64,000 nucleotides of DNA from Halomonas sp. CUBES01 (GTDB lineage Bacteria; Pseudomonadota; Gammaproteobacteria; Pseudomonadales; Halomonadaceae): contig NZ_JAJLLW010000008.1 in NCBI RefSeq assembly GCF_020991005.1, forward strand, positions 97,397-161,396, in the 5' to 3' direction. The translations under genes were made by a program, and so were the position numbers. Below are positions 30,385-42,014 of this stretch, piece by piece (positions within the stretch are counted from its first letter, which is position 1; each line of letters opens with the position of its first letter). The notes beneath the pieces are model-generated. The model did no database searches. It saw only the letters and a list, made by a program, of their open reading frames with translations, and had not been told where the DNA came from.

Positions 30385-30410
30385 CAAGGGGTCGCATGAG
30401 CGACCCCTTG
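30385..30410 (-). terminator. Hairpin between clpX and lon
   Basis: CAAGGGGTCGC (30385-30395) pairs with GCGACCCCTTG (30400-30410) around the loop ATGA. The minus-strand continuation is TCATTCG, with no real T tract, so it may be a weak terminator or an RNA-end stabiliser downstream of clpX. Confidence 0.5.
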
Positions 30411-30462
30411 ACTGGCGCTGACCAAGAAACCGATAGAAAGCTTGCCATCTCAGGCGACAATG

Positions 30463-31743
30463 TTAGCCGTCAGTCCCGTCAACGCGCGCCTCTTCTTGCT
30501 GGGAGTAAATCAGCAGCGGTTCGCTTTCACCGTTGATCACCGAGGCTTCGATCACCACCTTGCTGACACCTTCCAGAGAAGGAATTTCATACATGGTGTC
30601 GAGCAGTACGGATTCCAGAATCGACCTCAAGCCACGCGCACCGGTCTTGCGCTCCATGGCTTTATGGGCCACGGCCTGCAGCGCGTCATCGCGGAACTCA
30701 AGCGCCACGTTTTCCATTTCAAACAGCTTGGCATACTGTTTGACGAGCGAGTTCTTGGGTTCGGTAAGAATCTCGATTAGCGCTTCTTCGGTCAGCTCCG
30801 TGAGGGTTGCAATCACTGGTAGACGCCCAACGAACTCGGGGATCAGGCCGAACTTGACCAGATCATCCGGCTCGACGTCGGCCAGCAGCTCACCCACACC
30901 GCGCGAAGATTCCTTGCTCTTCACGTTGGCGTTGAAACCGATACCGCCCTTTTCGCAACGATCCCTTATCACCTTGTCGAGGCCGGCAAAAGCACCGCCC
31001 ACGATGAACAGCATATTGGCCGTGTTGACCTGCACGAACTCCTGCTGAGGATGCTTACGACCACCCTGGGGGGGTACAGAGGCGGTGGTGCCCTCGATCA
31101 GCTTGAGCAACGCCTGCTGCACGCCTTCACCGGAGACATCCCGGGTAATGGACGGATTGTCGGATTTGCGCGAAATCTTGTCGATTTCGTCGATGTAGAC
31201 AATGCCGCGCTCCGCCTTTTCGACGTCGTAGTCGCACTTCTGCAGCAGCTTCTGGATGATGTTTTCAACATCTTCACCCACATAGCCTGCTTCCGTCAGC
31301 GTGGTCGCATCAGCAATGGTGAACGGCACATTCAACAGCCGCGCCATGGTTTCGGCAAGCAGCGTTTTACCGCTACCGGTCGGGCCAATCAGCAGGATGT
31401 TGGACTTGCTCAGCTCGACGTCAGTTTCACGCACTTGGGATTTAAGTCGCTTGTAATGGTTATACACAGCGACAGACAAGACCATCTTGGCACGGTCTTG
31501 TCCGATGACGTAGTCGTCAAGCGTGTAACGAATTTCGCGAGGCGTCGGTAGCCGCTCTTCATCGCTCTCGGCATCGGCTTCGAGAACTTCCTCGCGAATG
31601 ATGTCGTTACATAGATCGACACACTCATCGCAGATATAGACGGACGGGCCGGCAATCAGCTTTCTTACCTCGTTTTGATTCTTTCCGCAAAACGAGCAGT
31701 AAAGCAGCTTGCCACCCTCGTCTTTGCCTTTGCCGTCGGCCAT
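30463..31743 (-). CDS. clpX: ClpXP protease ATPase subunit ClpX
   Basis: This 426-residue AAA+ unfoldase feeds substrates to ClpP. The N-terminal zinc-binding domain has Cys16, Cys19, Cys38 and Cys41. Walker A is GPTGSGKT, Walker [11 protein letters not shown]. Both loops important for partners are present: the RKH loop GGRKHP and the IGF loop GIGFNA that docks on ClpP. It lies 74 bp after clpP; the gap contains a small GC hairpin (31764-31779) with no T tract, probably allowing read-through from clpP. Confidence 0.98.
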   Translation of the reverse strand: MADGKGKDEGGKLLYCSFCGKNQNEVRKLIAGPSVYICDECVDLCNDIIREEVLEADAESDEERLPTPREIRYTLDDYVIGQDRAKMVLSVAVYNHYKRLKSQVRETDVELSKSNILLIGPTGSGKTLLAETMARLLNVPFTIADATTLTEAGYVGEDVENIIQKLLQKCDYDVEKAERGIVYIDEIDKISRKSDNPSITRDVSGEGVQQALLKLIEGTTASVPPQGGRKHPQQEFVQVNTANMLFIVGGAFAGLDKVIRDRCEKGGIGFNANVKSKESSRGVGELLADVEPDDLVKFGLIPEFVGRLPVIATLTELTEEALIEILTEPKNSLVKQYAKLFEMENVALEFRDDALQAVAHKAMERKTGARGLRSILESVLLDTMYEIPSLEGVSKVVIEASVINGESEPLLIYSQQEEARVDGTDG

Positions 31744-31817
31744 TCGCGTACCTCTTTCACTGCGGCGGTGAACACCGCCTTGTAAGCTTGCTGGAAATGC
31801 AGTATCCCGTCACGCTA

Positions 31818-32435
31818 TCAGGATGTCGGCCGCTTATCCAGCACTGCATCAATCAAGCCGTACTCCTGAGCCTGGTTGGCGCTCATGAAGTTGTCGCGAT
31901 CGGTATCCCGCGCAACGTCCTCGAAATCCTGGCCCGTGTGATGGGCAAGAATGTGATTCAGCTTTTCACGGATACCCAGTATTTCCCGGGTGTGGATTTC
32001 AATATCCGATGCCTGCCCCTGGTAGCCACCCAGCGGCTGATGAATCATGACGCGCGAGTTAGGCAGGCAATAGCGCTTGCCATCGGCACCTGCGGTCAGC
32101 AACAGCGCGCCCATGCTGGCGGCTTGCCCGATACACACGGTAGAGACATCGGGTTTGACGAACTGCATGGTGTCATAGATCGACATGCCAGCCGTCACCG
32201 AACCACCCGGCGAATTGATATACAGATGGATGTCTTTGTCAGGATTCTCTGACTCGAGAAACAGCAACTGAGCCACTACCAGGTTGGCCGTGTAATCTTC
32301 AACGGGGCCTACCAGAAAGATGACGCGTTCTTTGAGCAGCCGCGAATAGATGTCGTAAGACCGTTCCCCTTTGGCGCTTTGCTCCACCACCATGGGCACT
32401 AAACCGCCGGCGTTTTGAATATCAAACTCACTCAT
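31818..32435 (-). CDS. clpP: ClpP protease proteolytic subunit
   Basis: This 205-residue serine protease assembles as a double heptamer. The catalytic triad is Ser107 (QAASMGA), His132 (MIHQPLGG) and Asp181, with the 25- and 49-residue spacing of E. coli ClpP. The gene order tig-clpP-clpX-lon is the usual one. The 62-bp gap after tig holds an 8-bp GC hairpin but no T tract. Confidence 0.98.
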   Translation of the reverse strand: MSEFDIQNAGGLVPMVVEQSAKGERSYDIYSRLLKERVIFLVGPVEDYTANLVVAQLLFLESENPDKDIHLYINSPGGSVTAGMSIYDTMQFVKPDVSTVCIGQAASMGALLLTAGADGKRYCLPNSRVMIHQPLGGYQGQASDIEIHTREILGIREKLNHILAHHTGQDFEDVARDTDRDNFMSANQAQEYGLIDAVLDKRPTS

Positions 32436-32465
32436 TTCGGTGATTCCTTGCGTCCGATAAGGGAT

Positions 32466-32485
32466 GGCGCACCCGAAGGTGCGCC
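32466..32485 (-). terminator. Hairpin between tig and clpP
   Basis: GGCGCACC (32466-32473) and GGTGCGCC (32478-32485) form an 8-bp stem closed by the stable CGAA tetraloop (TTCG on the minus strand). No T tract follows, so it may tune read-through or RNA decay rather than fully terminate. Confidence 0.45.
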
Positions 32486-32497
32486 TGCGTCGTGATG

Positions 32498-33850
32498 TTA
32501 GGCGCTGGCTGTTTCGTCTTCCTCCGCGCCCTCACCTGCTTCAGCCTGTTGCTGAGCCGCCGCCAGCACTTGCTGGTAGGACATCTCGACATCGTTGACG
32601 GTGGTCTGCTCGAGCAGCGTGTCGACCGCCTTTTCTTCGAGAATGGCCGATTTGACCTGGGTCTTCATCTGGTCATTGCCCATGTAGTAGTCAACGACTT
32701 CGGAAGGATCCTGATACTGCTCGGCAAGCTCCTCGACCTTCGCCTTGATTTCATCGTCGGAAGCGTCAAGCTCGTTAGCCTTGATGACTTCGGCCAGCAG
32801 CAGGCCGACCTGAACGCGGCCCTTGGCCTGCTCTTCAAACAGCTCGTTGGGCAGCTGGCTGACATCAAAATCTTCGCCAAGCCCGAACTGCTGAGCGGCC
32901 TGCCGCTTCATGCCATCGGTCTCTTGTTGGACAAGGGCACTGGGCACGGGGATGTCGTTGGCATGCTTCAGCGCATCTAGCACCTGCTGCTTGACGCGGT
33001 TGTCGACCGCCTGGGCCGCTTCACGGGTCATGTTCTTCTTGATTTCGGCACGGAACTGGGCTTCATCACCGCCTTCAACGCCAAAACGCTCGATGAATTC
33101 AGCGTCGACTTCCGGCAGCGTCTGACGGCTGACCTTGTGCACCTTGACCTTGAAGGTGGCTTCTTTACCCGCCAGATGCTCGGCCTGATAGTCCTCAGGG
33201 AACGTCACCGTGATGGTCTTGTCGTCACCGGCCTTGGCGCCGATGAGCTGCTCTTCAAAGCCGGGAATGAAGCTGTTCGACCCAATCACCAGTTCGTGGC
33301 CCTCGGCGCTGCCGCCTTCGAAAGGCTCATCGCCAAGGTAGCCCTGAAAATCGATCGTCACTTGATCACCGTCTTCCGCTGCGGCATCGACCTCTTCCCA
33401 TGCCGCGTTCTGCTTGCGCAGCGTGTCGATCATTTCATCAACGTCGGCATCGGTCACCTCGACGACAGGGCGCTCGACCTCGGTACCTTCGATCGAGGCC
33501 AGCTCGACTTCCGGGTAAACTTCCATGGTCGCCACAAACTCGAAGTCTTTACCGGCTTCGTTGACGAGCGGCTCGATCTGCGGGTAACCCGCCGGGTTGA
33601 AGCCTTCATCGGTAATTGCGCGCACATAACGCTCGCGCATCACTTCGCCAACCACTTCGTCACGCACGCTTTGACCGTAACGCTGACGAACCACGGCCAT
33701 CGGCACTCGCCCTTGGCGGAAACCATTCAAGCGAACATTTTTCGCCGTTTCTTTTAAGCGAGTATTGACAGCCTCATCGATTTCGCCGGCAGGCACTTGA
33801 ATCGTGATGCGGCGCTCAATCTGGGAGGTCGTCTCGACGGAAACTTGCAT
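32498..33850 (-). CDS. tig: Trigger factor
   Basis: This 450-residue ribosome-bound chaperone meets nascent chains at the exit tunnel. The N-terminal ribosome-binding domain contains the GFRQGRVPM signature (E. coli GFRKGKVPM). A central FKBP-type isomerase domain lies at about residues 150-245 ([21 protein letters not shown]), with C-terminal chaperone arms and an acidic tail. ATG 33850 is chosen because MQVSVETT matches the family start and GAGGAC lies upstream; the frame is open 34 codons further with no similarity. It heads tig-clpP-clpX. Confidence 0.96.
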   Translation of the reverse strand: MQVSVETTSQIERRITIQVPAGEIDEAVNTRLKETAKNVRLNGFRQGRVPMAVVRQRYGQSVRDEVVGEVMRERYVRAITDEGFNPAGYPQIEPLVNEAGKDFEFVATMEVYPEVELASIEGTEVERPVVEVTDADVDEMIDTLRKQNAAWEEVDAAAEDGDQVTIDFQGYLGDEPFEGGSAEGHELVIGSNSFIPGFEEQLIGAKAGDDKTITVTFPEDYQAEHLAGKEATFKVKVHKVSRQTLPEVDAEFIERFGVEGGDEAQFRAEIKKNMTREAAQAVDNRVKQQVLDALKHANDIPVPSALVQQETDGMKRQAAQQFGLGEDFDVSQLPNELFEEQAKGRVQVGLLLAEVIKANELDASDDEIKAKVEELAEQYQDPSEVVDYYMGNDQMKTQVKSAILEEKAVDTLLEQTTVNDVEMSYQQVLAAAQQQAEAGEGAEEDETASA

Positions 33851-34112
33851 GAATTGTCCTCTAACGGCTGGGCGTTGTGTTGATTGCTGTAAATAAATCC
33901 AAGGGCTGATTTTAAGAACCCTGGCGCACGCTGGCAAGCGCCATGCTCGCAAGATGGGGGCATCAATGTGAATTACAAGGGAATCGCGGGGCTGAAAGCG
34001 GGCAAAATCATACCGGCCACCGTCAGTAATGCGAAATGACGACGCATTTACGTTATGCTGTGCGCTTTTTCCTGACGCTCATTTGAAGGTCAAGCACACG
34101 AGTTTTTTGATA

Positions 34113-36605
34113 ATGGACGTACATGATCTACCGCTTTCCCACGTGATGCAAACTGGGCTGCTTCACTGCGCTCCCGCGACCCCTCTCCGGGAAGCCGCCC
34201 AGCGCATGACCGAGCGCCAGTGCAGCTGCATCCTGGTCATCGAAAATCAGCAGGCACTCGGCATCTGGACGGAACACGACGCCCTGGGCATCGATTTCTT
34301 TAACCAGCAGACACGTCAGGAACCCATCGAACGGCACATGAGCAGCCCCGTGGCAACAGCGCCCATGCACATGCGGGTTGATGAAGCCGCGCGGCTGCTG
34401 AGCTCACGGGGCCACCGTCATCTACTGGTCACCGATGCCGATGACTTGCCAGTGGGCATCGTGTCGCAGACGGACATTGCGCTCCACCAGGGGCTGGAAC
34501 CTTACCTTCGCCTGCGCGAAGTGCATACGGCCATGCAGTCCCACCCACTCGTGCTTGACGGCGAACTGCTGTTGAACGATGTGTCGGAAAAGATGCGTCT
34601 AAACCAGCATGATGCCGCGATCGTTAATACCAGTGACGGCCTCGGGATCGTCACCGAGCGCGACTTCATCGGCTTTGTGGCACTCCACCCCGGCACCACG
34701 TCCATCGGCCAATTGGCCAGTCGACCACTCCACACCATCGCCGAGAACGCCCCGCTGATCCAGGCACGGGAATTGCTCATCCACCACGGTATACGCCACC
34801 TGGCCGTGCTGGACGGGCGCCACCAGGTGTCGGGGTTGATAGGCTTCAGAGATATTCTGATGACCGCCGACCACCATTACCTCGACGAATTGCGCGACGC
34901 TCTGGAACAGCGCGATAGCGCCCTGGCCAAGTCACGCCAGAATCTTGAGCTTGCCGAACGCGTCATCGAATCTTCACTGGAGGGCATCATCATCACCGAT
35001 GCCCAGACGCGCATCGAGTTCGTCAACCCCGCCTTTACTCACATGACAGGGTATACGCTGGAAGAAGTCACCGGGAAAACGCCGAGCGTCCTGGCCTCCG
35101 GCCGCCAGGATGAACGCTTTTATCAGCAGATGTGGGCATGCCTGCAGGAAAACGGCTATTGGCGCGGCGAGGTCTGGAATCGCCGCAAATCCGGCGAGCT
35201 TTACCTGGAGCTGCTGACGATTACCGCCATCACCGACCAGGATGGCATCACTCAGCATTACGCGGGCCTGTTTACCGACATCACGCACATGCGCGAAAAC
35301 GAAGAACAGATTCGCCACCTCGCCTATTACGACCCGCTGACGCGGCTGCCCAACCGACGGCTGCTGGAAGACCGGCTCAAGCTCGCCATGCACCACGCCC
35401 ATCGCGCCCACGAACCCCTTGCCCTGATCTTCATCGACCTCGACCACTTCAAGCAGGTCAACGATACTCTTGGGCATGCCGTGGGCGACGAGCTACTGAT
35501 GCATGCCGCCGACCGCATGCGCGGCCAGCTGCGTGAAGACGACACCCTGGCCCGCCTGGGCGGCGACGAGTTCATTATCCTGCTGTCGAGCATTCGCGAC
35601 TTCGGCGATGCCACGGGCGTAGCGCAGCGCATTATTTCAACCATCAGCGCCCCCTATGCTATCGACGGTCATGAGTTCCGCGTTGGCTGCAGCCTGGGCA
35701 TCAGCGTTTATCCCGACGACGGCGAAACCCCGACGGCCTTGATGCATAGCGCGGATGCCGCCATGTATCGCGCCAAGCAGGAGGGACGCAACACCTATCG
35801 ACTATACCGCGCGGAAATGGACAGGCAGGCGCAGCAGCATCTGTCGCTGGAAACGGCTCTGCGCAATACCTTGGAAGGGCATAACGGCATTGAGATGCAC
35901 TACCAGCCGATTTACAACCGCAACACGGGCGCCATTGCGTCGGCGGAGAGCCTCGCCAGGTGGTATCATCCGGATCACGGCTGGGTGTCACCCGGCACCT
36001 TCATTCCCCTAGCAGAACGCTCTGGGCTCATTCTGCCGCTTGGCGAACACATCATCGACCGAGTGCTCAGCGACATCAATCATTGGCGGAAGGCTGGGAT
36101 CACCCCGCCACCTATCGCCATCAACCTATCGGCGGCGCAATTCTGGCAGGCAGATTTCATTGCCAAGGTCGAAAAGAAACTCAAGGATGCCAACATCGAC
36201 CCGACGCTGATCACCTTTGAGCTTACCGAAAGCATGCTGTTCGAGCGACGCGAGCAAGGCATGGACGTACTCAGCCAGTTGAGTGCCCTGGGCTGCCGGA
36301 TTGCACTGGATGATTTCGGCACGGGCTACTCGTCGCTCAGCTATCTGCACAAAATGGCCGCGAACAGCCTCAAGATTGACCAGAGTTTCATTGCCGCGCT
36401 TGACGACAAGACCCACGACAGCCGCCCCATCGTCGCCGCCATCAGTAGCCTGGCGGAACAGCTCGGCTTGAGTGTCGTCGCGGAAGGCGTCGAAACCGAG
36501 CAGCAATTAGCGCTGCTGAGCCAGTATCCGATTGACGCCATTCAGGGTTTCTACCTGAGTCGGCCGTTGACGCCTGCCGATTTCCAGGCGCTTATCGCGA
36601 CGTAG
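34113..36605 (+). CDS. Multi-sensor cyclic-di-GMP protein: CBS pairs, PAS, GGDEF and EAL
   Basis: This protein of about 830 residues makes and/or breaks cyclic-di-GMP. Four CBS repeats fill about residues 1-260 and may bind adenine nucleotides. A PAS domain follows (about 285-405, ESSLEGIIITDAQTRIEFV). The GGDEF motif is intact (residues 483-487), and an inhibitory RxxD site (REDD) lies exactly five residues before it. The EAL domain shows E612 in ESLARW (ESL in place of EAL), plus NLSAAQFW, DDFGTGYSSL and KIDQSFI, so the metal and catalytic residues seem intact and phosphodiesterase activity is plausible. No membrane segments. The start is uncertain: ATG 34113 lacks a clear ribosome site, and ATG 34029 is in frame. 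Confidence 0.86.
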   Translation: MDVHDLPLSHVMQTGLLHCAPATPLREAAQRMTERQCSCILVIENQQALGIWTEHDALGIDFFNQQTRQEPIERHMSSPVATAPMHMRVDEAARLLSSRGHRHLLVTDADDLPVGIVSQTDIALHQGLEPYLRLREVHTAMQSHPLVLDGELLLNDVSEKMRLNQHDAAIVNTSDGLGIVTERDFIGFVALHPGTTSIGQLASRPLHTIAENAPLIQARELLIHHGIRHLAVLDGRHQVSGLIGFRDILMTADHHYLDELRDALEQRDSALAKSRQNLELAERVIESSLEGIIITDAQTRIEFVNPAFTHMTGYTLEEVTGKTPSVLASGRQDERFYQQMWACLQENGYWRGEVWNRRKSGELYLELLTITAITDQDGITQHYAGLFTDITHMRENEEQIRHLAYYDPLTRLPNRRLLEDRLKLAMHHAHRAHEPLALIFIDLDHFKQVNDTLGHAVGDELLMHAADRMRGQLREDDTLARLGGDEFIILLSSIRDFGDATGVAQRIISTISAPYAIDGHEFRVGCSLGISVYPDDGETPTALMHSADAAMYRAKQEGRNTYRLYRAEMDRQAQQHLSLETALRNTLEGHNGIEMHYQPIYNRNTGAIASAESLARWYHPDHGWVSPGTFIPLAERSGLILPLGEHIIDRVLSDINHWRKAGITPPPIAINLSAAQFWQADFIAKVEKKLKDANIDPTLITFELTESMLFERREQGMDVLSQLSALGCRIALDDFGTGYSSLSYLHKMAANSLKIDQSFIAALDDKTHDSRPIVAAISSLAEQLGLSVVAEGVETEQQLALLSQYPIDAIQGFYLSRPLTPADFQALIAT

Positions 36606-36981
36606 CGCTTCCCTTGCCTGTCGCCCACCACAGACTGATGACGTGGGCGACAAGCCCAAAGGTTGCGGCATGGGAAATGAACACCTGCCAGCTGATCCAG
36701 TCGGTGAAAAGTGCGTGCCACCCCCCCATCACCAGGACGCCAAGCCCCATCATGGCGGCGAGCCGCTTGAACATGCCCGGAAGCCGGTGACGTTCCGCGG
36801 CGGACAACATTCGCCACTGGACGACAACGGCCACCAGCACAATGACAAGGGCTATGATGATAAGGGAGAGTCGCGTCTCGTTGCCCCCCGCCATATAGCG
36901 CGGCAGTGTCGCCAGCATCACGATGCAAAGGCCGAAAGCACTGCTCACTCGCTGTGCGGAGGTAGGCACACCGGACGCCAC
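36592..36981 (-). CDS. Small four-helix membrane protein of unknown function
   Basis: This 129-residue protein has about four hydrophobic segments (roughly residues 13-30, 38-58, 72-90 and 97-119) with a basic cytoplasmic loop RLPGMFKRL between the second and third. I do not recognise the family. Its start overlaps the mioC-like flavodoxin stop by one base, so both are co-translated, and its end overlaps the convergent cyclic-di-GMP gene by 14 bp. The coupling suggests a redox-linked membrane role, but this is only inference. Confidence 0.7.
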   Translation of the reverse strand: MASGVPTSAQRVSSAFGLCIVMLATLPRYMAGGNETRLSLIIIALVIVLVAVVVQWRMLSAAERHRLPGMFKRLAAMMGLGVLVMGGWHALFTDWISWQVFISHAATFGLVAHVISLWWATGKGSATSR

Positions 36982-37448
36982 TAGCTGCCTACCGCCAGCT
37001 GTTCGGATTCGAGCCAGGACTCGACCCAGGGCAAGGCCGCATCATCCGCCATGAACGTTTCCATGGCATCGATTTCCAGGCGCTCGCCGAGACGAACCGC
37101 ACCGTGGTCGGCCAGCAGTTCGTCCAGACGGCGTCCCGCGCCGCAGAAGGTATCTCCGTATGAGCTGTCGCCCAGTGCGATCAGGCCGTAGGTCAACGAA
37201 TCAAGCGAGGGGCTCTTGGCCTGCAATTCGCGCACGAAAGGCACAAAGCTGCCCGGAAAATCACCGCTCCCCGTCGTGGACACGCAGAATAATGCAAGAT
37301 CAGGCGCTGCATCGGTGATGTCTGCAAGCACCGGCTGTTCGAGCACATCGACGGTGTAACCCGCCTCTTCAAACAGGGGTTTGACCTGCTCTGCGACATC
37401 CAACGCACCGCCGTACATGGTACCCACTACGATACTTAGCCGAGGCAT
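36981..37448 (-). CDS. mioC: Flavodoxin-like protein, MioC type
   Basis: This 155-residue FMN-binding electron carrier opens with LSIVVGTMYGGALDVAEQV, whose TMYGGA occupies the place of the phosphate loop. CVSTTGSGDFPGSF and GLIALGDSSYGDTFCGAG are the flavin-contact loops of MioC/sulfite reductase-type flavodoxins. MioC supports biotin synthase in E. coli; here no bio gene is adjacent. It is followed by the small membrane protein. ATG 37448 is preceded by GAGGAG-like AGGAGCC. Confidence 0.83.
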   Translation of the reverse strand: MPRLSIVVGTMYGGALDVAEQVKPLFEEAGYTVDVLEQPVLADITDAAPDLALFCVSTTGSGDFPGSFVPFVRELQAKSPSLDSLTYGLIALGDSSYGDTFCGAGRRLDELLADHGAVRLGERLEIDAMETFMADDAALPWVESWLESEQLAVGS

Positions 37449-37572
37449 TATGGCTCCTCAATGTTGACTGATGGACTGCCGACAGCATGCCGACGAATAC
37501 TTGATGAATTTACTCAAATATTAACACGCCCCATCCGCCAACACACCCTTGGGCAGCTTCTACAAAGGGCGC

Positions 37573-37611
37573 AAACAAAACCCCGTGAACATTGATCAAA
37601 TGTCCACGGGG
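37573..37611 (-). terminator. Intrinsic terminator after ihfA
   Basis: CCCCGTGAACATT (37581-37593) pairs with AATGTCCACGGGG (37599-37611), with one mismatch and a 5-nt loop. On the minus strand it is followed by TTTTGTTT. It would end the long thrS-to-ihfA transcript. Confidence 0.85.
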
Positions 37612-37654
37612 GTACGTCAGCCTGATGGTTTGAAGGCACGGCTAAAGGCGCTAG

Positions 37655-37957
37655 CTAAGCAGCCGGCCCTCGATGATGCTCAACCTGCTGCTTGAGCTTC
37701 TGACCGGGGCGAAACGTCACCACGCGGCGCGCCGAAATAGGAATCTCCTCGCCTGTCTTGGGATTACGCCCGGGTCGCTCACGCTTGTCGCGCAAATCGA
37801 AGTTTCCAAACCCCGACAGCTTGACCTGCTCGTTTTCACGTAGGCAGGCCCGTATCTCCTCGAAGAACGCTTCGACCATGGCCTTCGCTTCACGCTTGGA
37901 AAACGATAGCTCGGTGTGTAAATGCTCCGCCAACTCTGCCTTGGTCAACGCACCCAT
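37655..37957 (-). CDS. ihfA: Integration host factor alpha subunit
   Basis: This 100-residue IHF subunit forms a heterodimer with IhfB and bends DNA at specific sites. [10 protein letters not shown] starts the family domain, and [23 protein letters not shown] is the DNA-intercalating arm (shown split: [12 protein letters not shown] and [11 protein letters not shown]). ATG 37957 is preferred over an in-frame upstream start because GGAGGAG lies just before it. It follows pheT by 59 bp, the same order as E. coli pheST-ihfA. Confidence 0.96.
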   Translation of the reverse strand: MGALTKAELAEHLHTELSFSKREAKAMVEAFFEEIRACLRENEQVKLSGFGNFDLRDKRERPGRNPKTGEEIPISARRVVTFRPGQKLKQQVEHHRGPAA

Positions 37958-38016
37958 AGGACTCCTCCATGTAGCAAACGCCGTCAAGCATGCGAACAGC
38001 TCGCACCCTGGCTCTG

Positions 38017-40398
38017 TTAGCCGCGCAGCTCGGCACCTAACTCGGCGTGTACCTGCGCCACTATCGACTCGACCAACTGATTGATTTCTTCATCATTAAG
38101 CGTGCGCGATGGGTGCTGCCAGGTCAACCCCAGCGCAATACTCTTATGGCCCTCGGCAACGCCTTTACCAGCATAGACATCAAATAGCGTTATGTCTTTC
38201 AGGTATTCACCTGCTTCCACGCGGGCACTGTCCAGCAACGCCTGAACAGGACGCTCATCGGCCAGCGTGAAGGCAAGGTCGCGGCGCACTTCTGGAAAGC
38301 GCGATAACGGCTCGAATGCGGGCACGCTCCCCTGGCTCAAATGATCGAGGCGCACCTCAAAGACGATGGCATCGACTTTCAGGCCTAGCGTCGCTCTGAC
38401 CTGAGGGTGCAAGGTACCCACCCAGCCCGCTGGCTGGCCTTCAAACAATACCTGGGCGCTCTGACCGGGATGCAGGGCAGGATGCTCAGCGGGTTCAAAG
38501 CGCCAGGCATCCCGATTACCACCCAGCGCCAGCAAGCTTTCCAGGTCACCTTTGAGGTCATAAAAATCAACGCCTGCCTTGCCCGCGCTCCACCCTTCCG
38601 GGTCGCGTGCGCCGCAGACAAGCGCCCCCATCATCGGCACCTGGGATAAGGCATCCAGCTCGCCGTTGAAGACCAGCCCGGTCTCGAACAGTCGTACGCG
38701 GTTTTGCTGACGATTCAGGTTATGCTCCATCGCTCGCACCAACCCCGGCAGCAGGCTGGCGCGCATCACTGACAGATCTGCGGAAATGGGGTTGGCAAGC
38801 ACGGGAGAAACCGCGTCAGGCAAGAGCGCAGACTGCAGCTCAGGGGCAACAAAGCTATAGGTAATCGCTTCCTGGAACCCTCGCGCCACCATCTGGCGGC
38901 GCAGCTGCTTCAGCGAAAGTACGGCTTCGTCCTCGGCACGCAGCGACAGACGCGCGGCCGGCCGACGCACCGGCAGGTTGTTGTAGCCATGGATGCGCGC
39001 AACCTCTTCAACAAGGTCTTCCTCGATAGCAACATCGAATCGCCAGCTGGGCACGTCAACCTGCCAGTCGCCATCACCGACCACCACGCCAAAGCCCAGA
39101 CGCTCGAGGATATCGGTCACATCGTCCTTGCCCAGGCGCTTTGAAAGCGCCTTTTCAAGCCGCGCTTCCCGTAGGACGACTCGACGCGGTGCGGGCATGG
39201 CCGCATCACTCTTCGCTTCCACAACGGGCCCTGCCTGACCGCCGCAAATATCGAGCAGCAGCTGGGTGGCACGCTCAACCGCCTGCGGCGTCAGCAGCGG
39301 GTCGACACCGCGCTCAAAGCGGTGTGACGCATCGGTATGCAGTCCATAGGAGCGTGCCTGGCCGGCAATCGCCAGCGGGCTGAAAAAGGCTGACTCGAGA
39401 AAGATCGTCCGGGTGGTCTCGCTCACTCCGGATAACTCGCCCCCCATAATGCCGGCCATGGCAAGCGGGCCAGCCTGGTCGGCAATCACCAGCGTTTCAG
39501 GGCGCAGGGCAACCTGCTGGCCATCGAGCAGCGTAAGCGTCTCTTCCGGGCGCGCCATGCGGATCACCATGCTCCCCGTCAGGTTATCCCGATCAAAGGC
39601 ATGCATCGGCTGACCAAGCTCCAGCATCACGTAGTTGGTGACATCAACGACCGGATCGATCGAGCGCACGCCGCTGCGCCGCAAGCGCTCCACCATCCAG
39701 AGCGGCGTTTCCGCAGTGACATCGACGTTGCTGATCACACGACCCAGATACCGGGGGCACTGCTCCGTCGCCTCGATATCGACGGCAAACGTCTCGTCAG
39801 TCGTAGCAGGTACCGGTGTTATTTCCGGGCCCGTCACTGCCATGCGATTGAGCACCCCCACTTCCCGCGCCATTCCTTTGATACTGAGGCAGTCGCCACG
39901 GTTAGGCGTGAGATCGACCTCAACGGTCATGTCGTTAAGGTTCATGAAGGCACGAAAGTCTATCCCGACGGGCGCGTCACCAGGCAGCTCGAGGATACCA
40001 GCTGACGTTTCTTCCTCAAGGCCAAGCTCCGAGGCGGAGCAGATCATGCCCCGGGACTCGACGCCACGCAGCTTGGCTTTCTTGATCTTGAAATCGCCGG
40101 GCAAGAGACCGCCTACTTGGGCAAAAGGCACTTTCTGACCCACGCCAACATTGGGTGCACCACACACGACCTGAACCGGTGCGCCACTGCCGTCATCCAC
40201 CGTACACACGTTTAACTTATCGGCGTCTGGGTGCTTATCCTTGGTCAGCACCTCGGCCACTACCACGGCACTGAACGAAGCCGACACTGGCTCGACAGCG
40301 TCGACTTCCAGGCCCGCCATGGTGATCTGATCGGCTACCGCTTGGGTATCCAGCTGCGGTGAAACCCATTCACGCAGCCACTGTTCTGAAAATTTCAT
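38017..40398 (-). CDS. pheT: Phenylalanyl-tRNA synthetase beta subunit
   Basis: This 793-residue subunit pairs with PheS to charge tRNA-Phe. It begins [14 protein letters not shown] and has an EMAP/OB tRNA-binding domain (about residues 40-150, [20 protein letters not shown]), B3/B4 editing domains with the AFDRDNLTG region, B5, and the C-terminal anticodon-binding ferredoxin-like domain. Length is like E. coli PheT (795). It lies 26 bp after pheS on the same strand. Confidence 0.98.
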   Translation of the reverse strand: MKFSEQWLREWVSPQLDTQAVADQITMAGLEVDAVEPVSASFSAVVVAEVLTKDKHPDADKLNVCTVDDGSGAPVQVVCGAPNVGVGQKVPFAQVGGLLPGDFKIKKAKLRGVESRGMICSASELGLEEETSAGILELPGDAPVGIDFRAFMNLNDMTVEVDLTPNRGDCLSIKGMAREVGVLNRMAVTGPEITPVPATTDETFAVDIEATEQCPRYLGRVISNVDVTAETPLWMVERLRRSGVRSIDPVVDVTNYVMLELGQPMHAFDRDNLTGSMVIRMARPEETLTLLDGQQVALRPETLVIADQAGPLAMAGIMGGELSGVSETTRTIFLESAFFSPLAIAGQARSYGLHTDASHRFERGVDPLLTPQAVERATQLLLDICGGQAGPVVEAKSDAAMPAPRRVVLREARLEKALSKRLGKDDVTDILERLGFGVVVGDGDWQVDVPSWRFDVAIEEDLVEEVARIHGYNNLPVRRPAARLSLRAEDEAVLSLKQLRRQMVARGFQEAITYSFVAPELQSALLPDAVSPVLANPISADLSVMRASLLPGLVRAMEHNLNRQQNRVRLFETGLVFNGELDALSQVPMMGALVCGARDPEGWSAGKAGVDFYDLKGDLESLLALGGNRDAWRFEPAEHPALHPGQSAQVLFEGQPAGWVGTLHPQVRATLGLKVDAIVFEVRLDHLSQGSVPAFEPLSRFPEVRRDLAFTLADERPVQALLDSARVEAGEYLKDITLFDVYAGKGVAEGHKSIALGLTWQHPSRTLNDEEINQLVESIVAQVHAELGAELRG

Positions 40399-40424
40399 GC
40401 TCGTTCCTGTGTTGGGCCGTGGTG

Positions 40425-41459
<1,035 letters not shown>

Positions 41460-41511
41460 TTAAGCGGTTCCCATCCTGGCGATGGGTCACATTTGACTGA
41501 AGAGCGTGACA

Positions 41512-41545
41512 TAAAAACAGGGGAAGAGCGGCTGCTCTTCCCCTG
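41512..41545 (-). terminator. Strong terminator/attenuator between rplT and pheS
   Basis: CAGGGGAAGAGC (41518-41529) and GCTCTTCCCCTG (41534-41545) form a perfect 12-bp stem with a 4-nt loop, followed on the minus strand by TTTTTATG. It sits where E. coli has the pheST attenuator, but the RNA before it encodes no phenylalanine-rich leader peptide. Confidence 0.88.
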
Positions 41546-41602
41546 TATGGGTCACACTAAATGACCTTGGCATCCACGGGCGCCATCAGCGCCGGGTGAA
41601 GC

Positions 41603-41956
41603 TTATTGGGCAGCCTTGGCTTTTTCCACGATAGCCGCAAAGGCCGCTTTCTCATGGACAGCCAGATCCGCCAATACCTTGCGGTCGATTTCGATACCGG
41701 CTTTCTTGAGGCCGCCAACAAAGCGGCTGTAAGACATGCCGTTGATGCGAGCACCCGCATTGATACGCTGGATCCACAGCGCGCGGAACTGACGCTTACG
41801 ATTACGACGGTCGCGATAGGCGTACTGGCCGGCTTTGATTACCGCCTGTTTGGCGACACGGAAAACACGCGAACGCGCACCGTAATAACCTTTGGCCTGC
41901 TTCAATACTTTTTTATGGCGACGACGGGCAACTACGCCACGCTTGACTCGAGTCAT
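41603..41956 (-). CDS. rplT: Ribosomal protein L20
   Basis: This 117-residue large-subunit protein, highly basic, starts [19 protein letters not shown] and shows [21 protein letters not shown]20 is needed for early 50S assembly and in E. coli represses its own operon by binding mRNA ahead of rpmI. It follows rpmI by 58 bp. Length equals the family norm. Confidence 0.98.
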   Translation of the reverse strand: MTRVKRGVVARRRHKKVLKQAKGYYGARSRVFRVAKQAVIKAGQYAYRDRRNRKRQFRALWIQRINAGARINGMSYSRFVGGLKKAGIEIDRKVLADLAVHEKAAFAAIVEKAKAAQ

Positions 41957-42014
41957 AACACACTCCTGACATTAGGCCTGAGGCAAAAAGCACTCAGAAT
42001 AAGAAAATTCGACG

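Noticed and set aside
41546..41602. Possible PheM-like leader peptide before the pheST attenuator
   Set aside because: The only short in-frame peptide, MAPVDAKVI, contains no phenylalanine, so it cannot serve as a phenylalanine-sensing leader.
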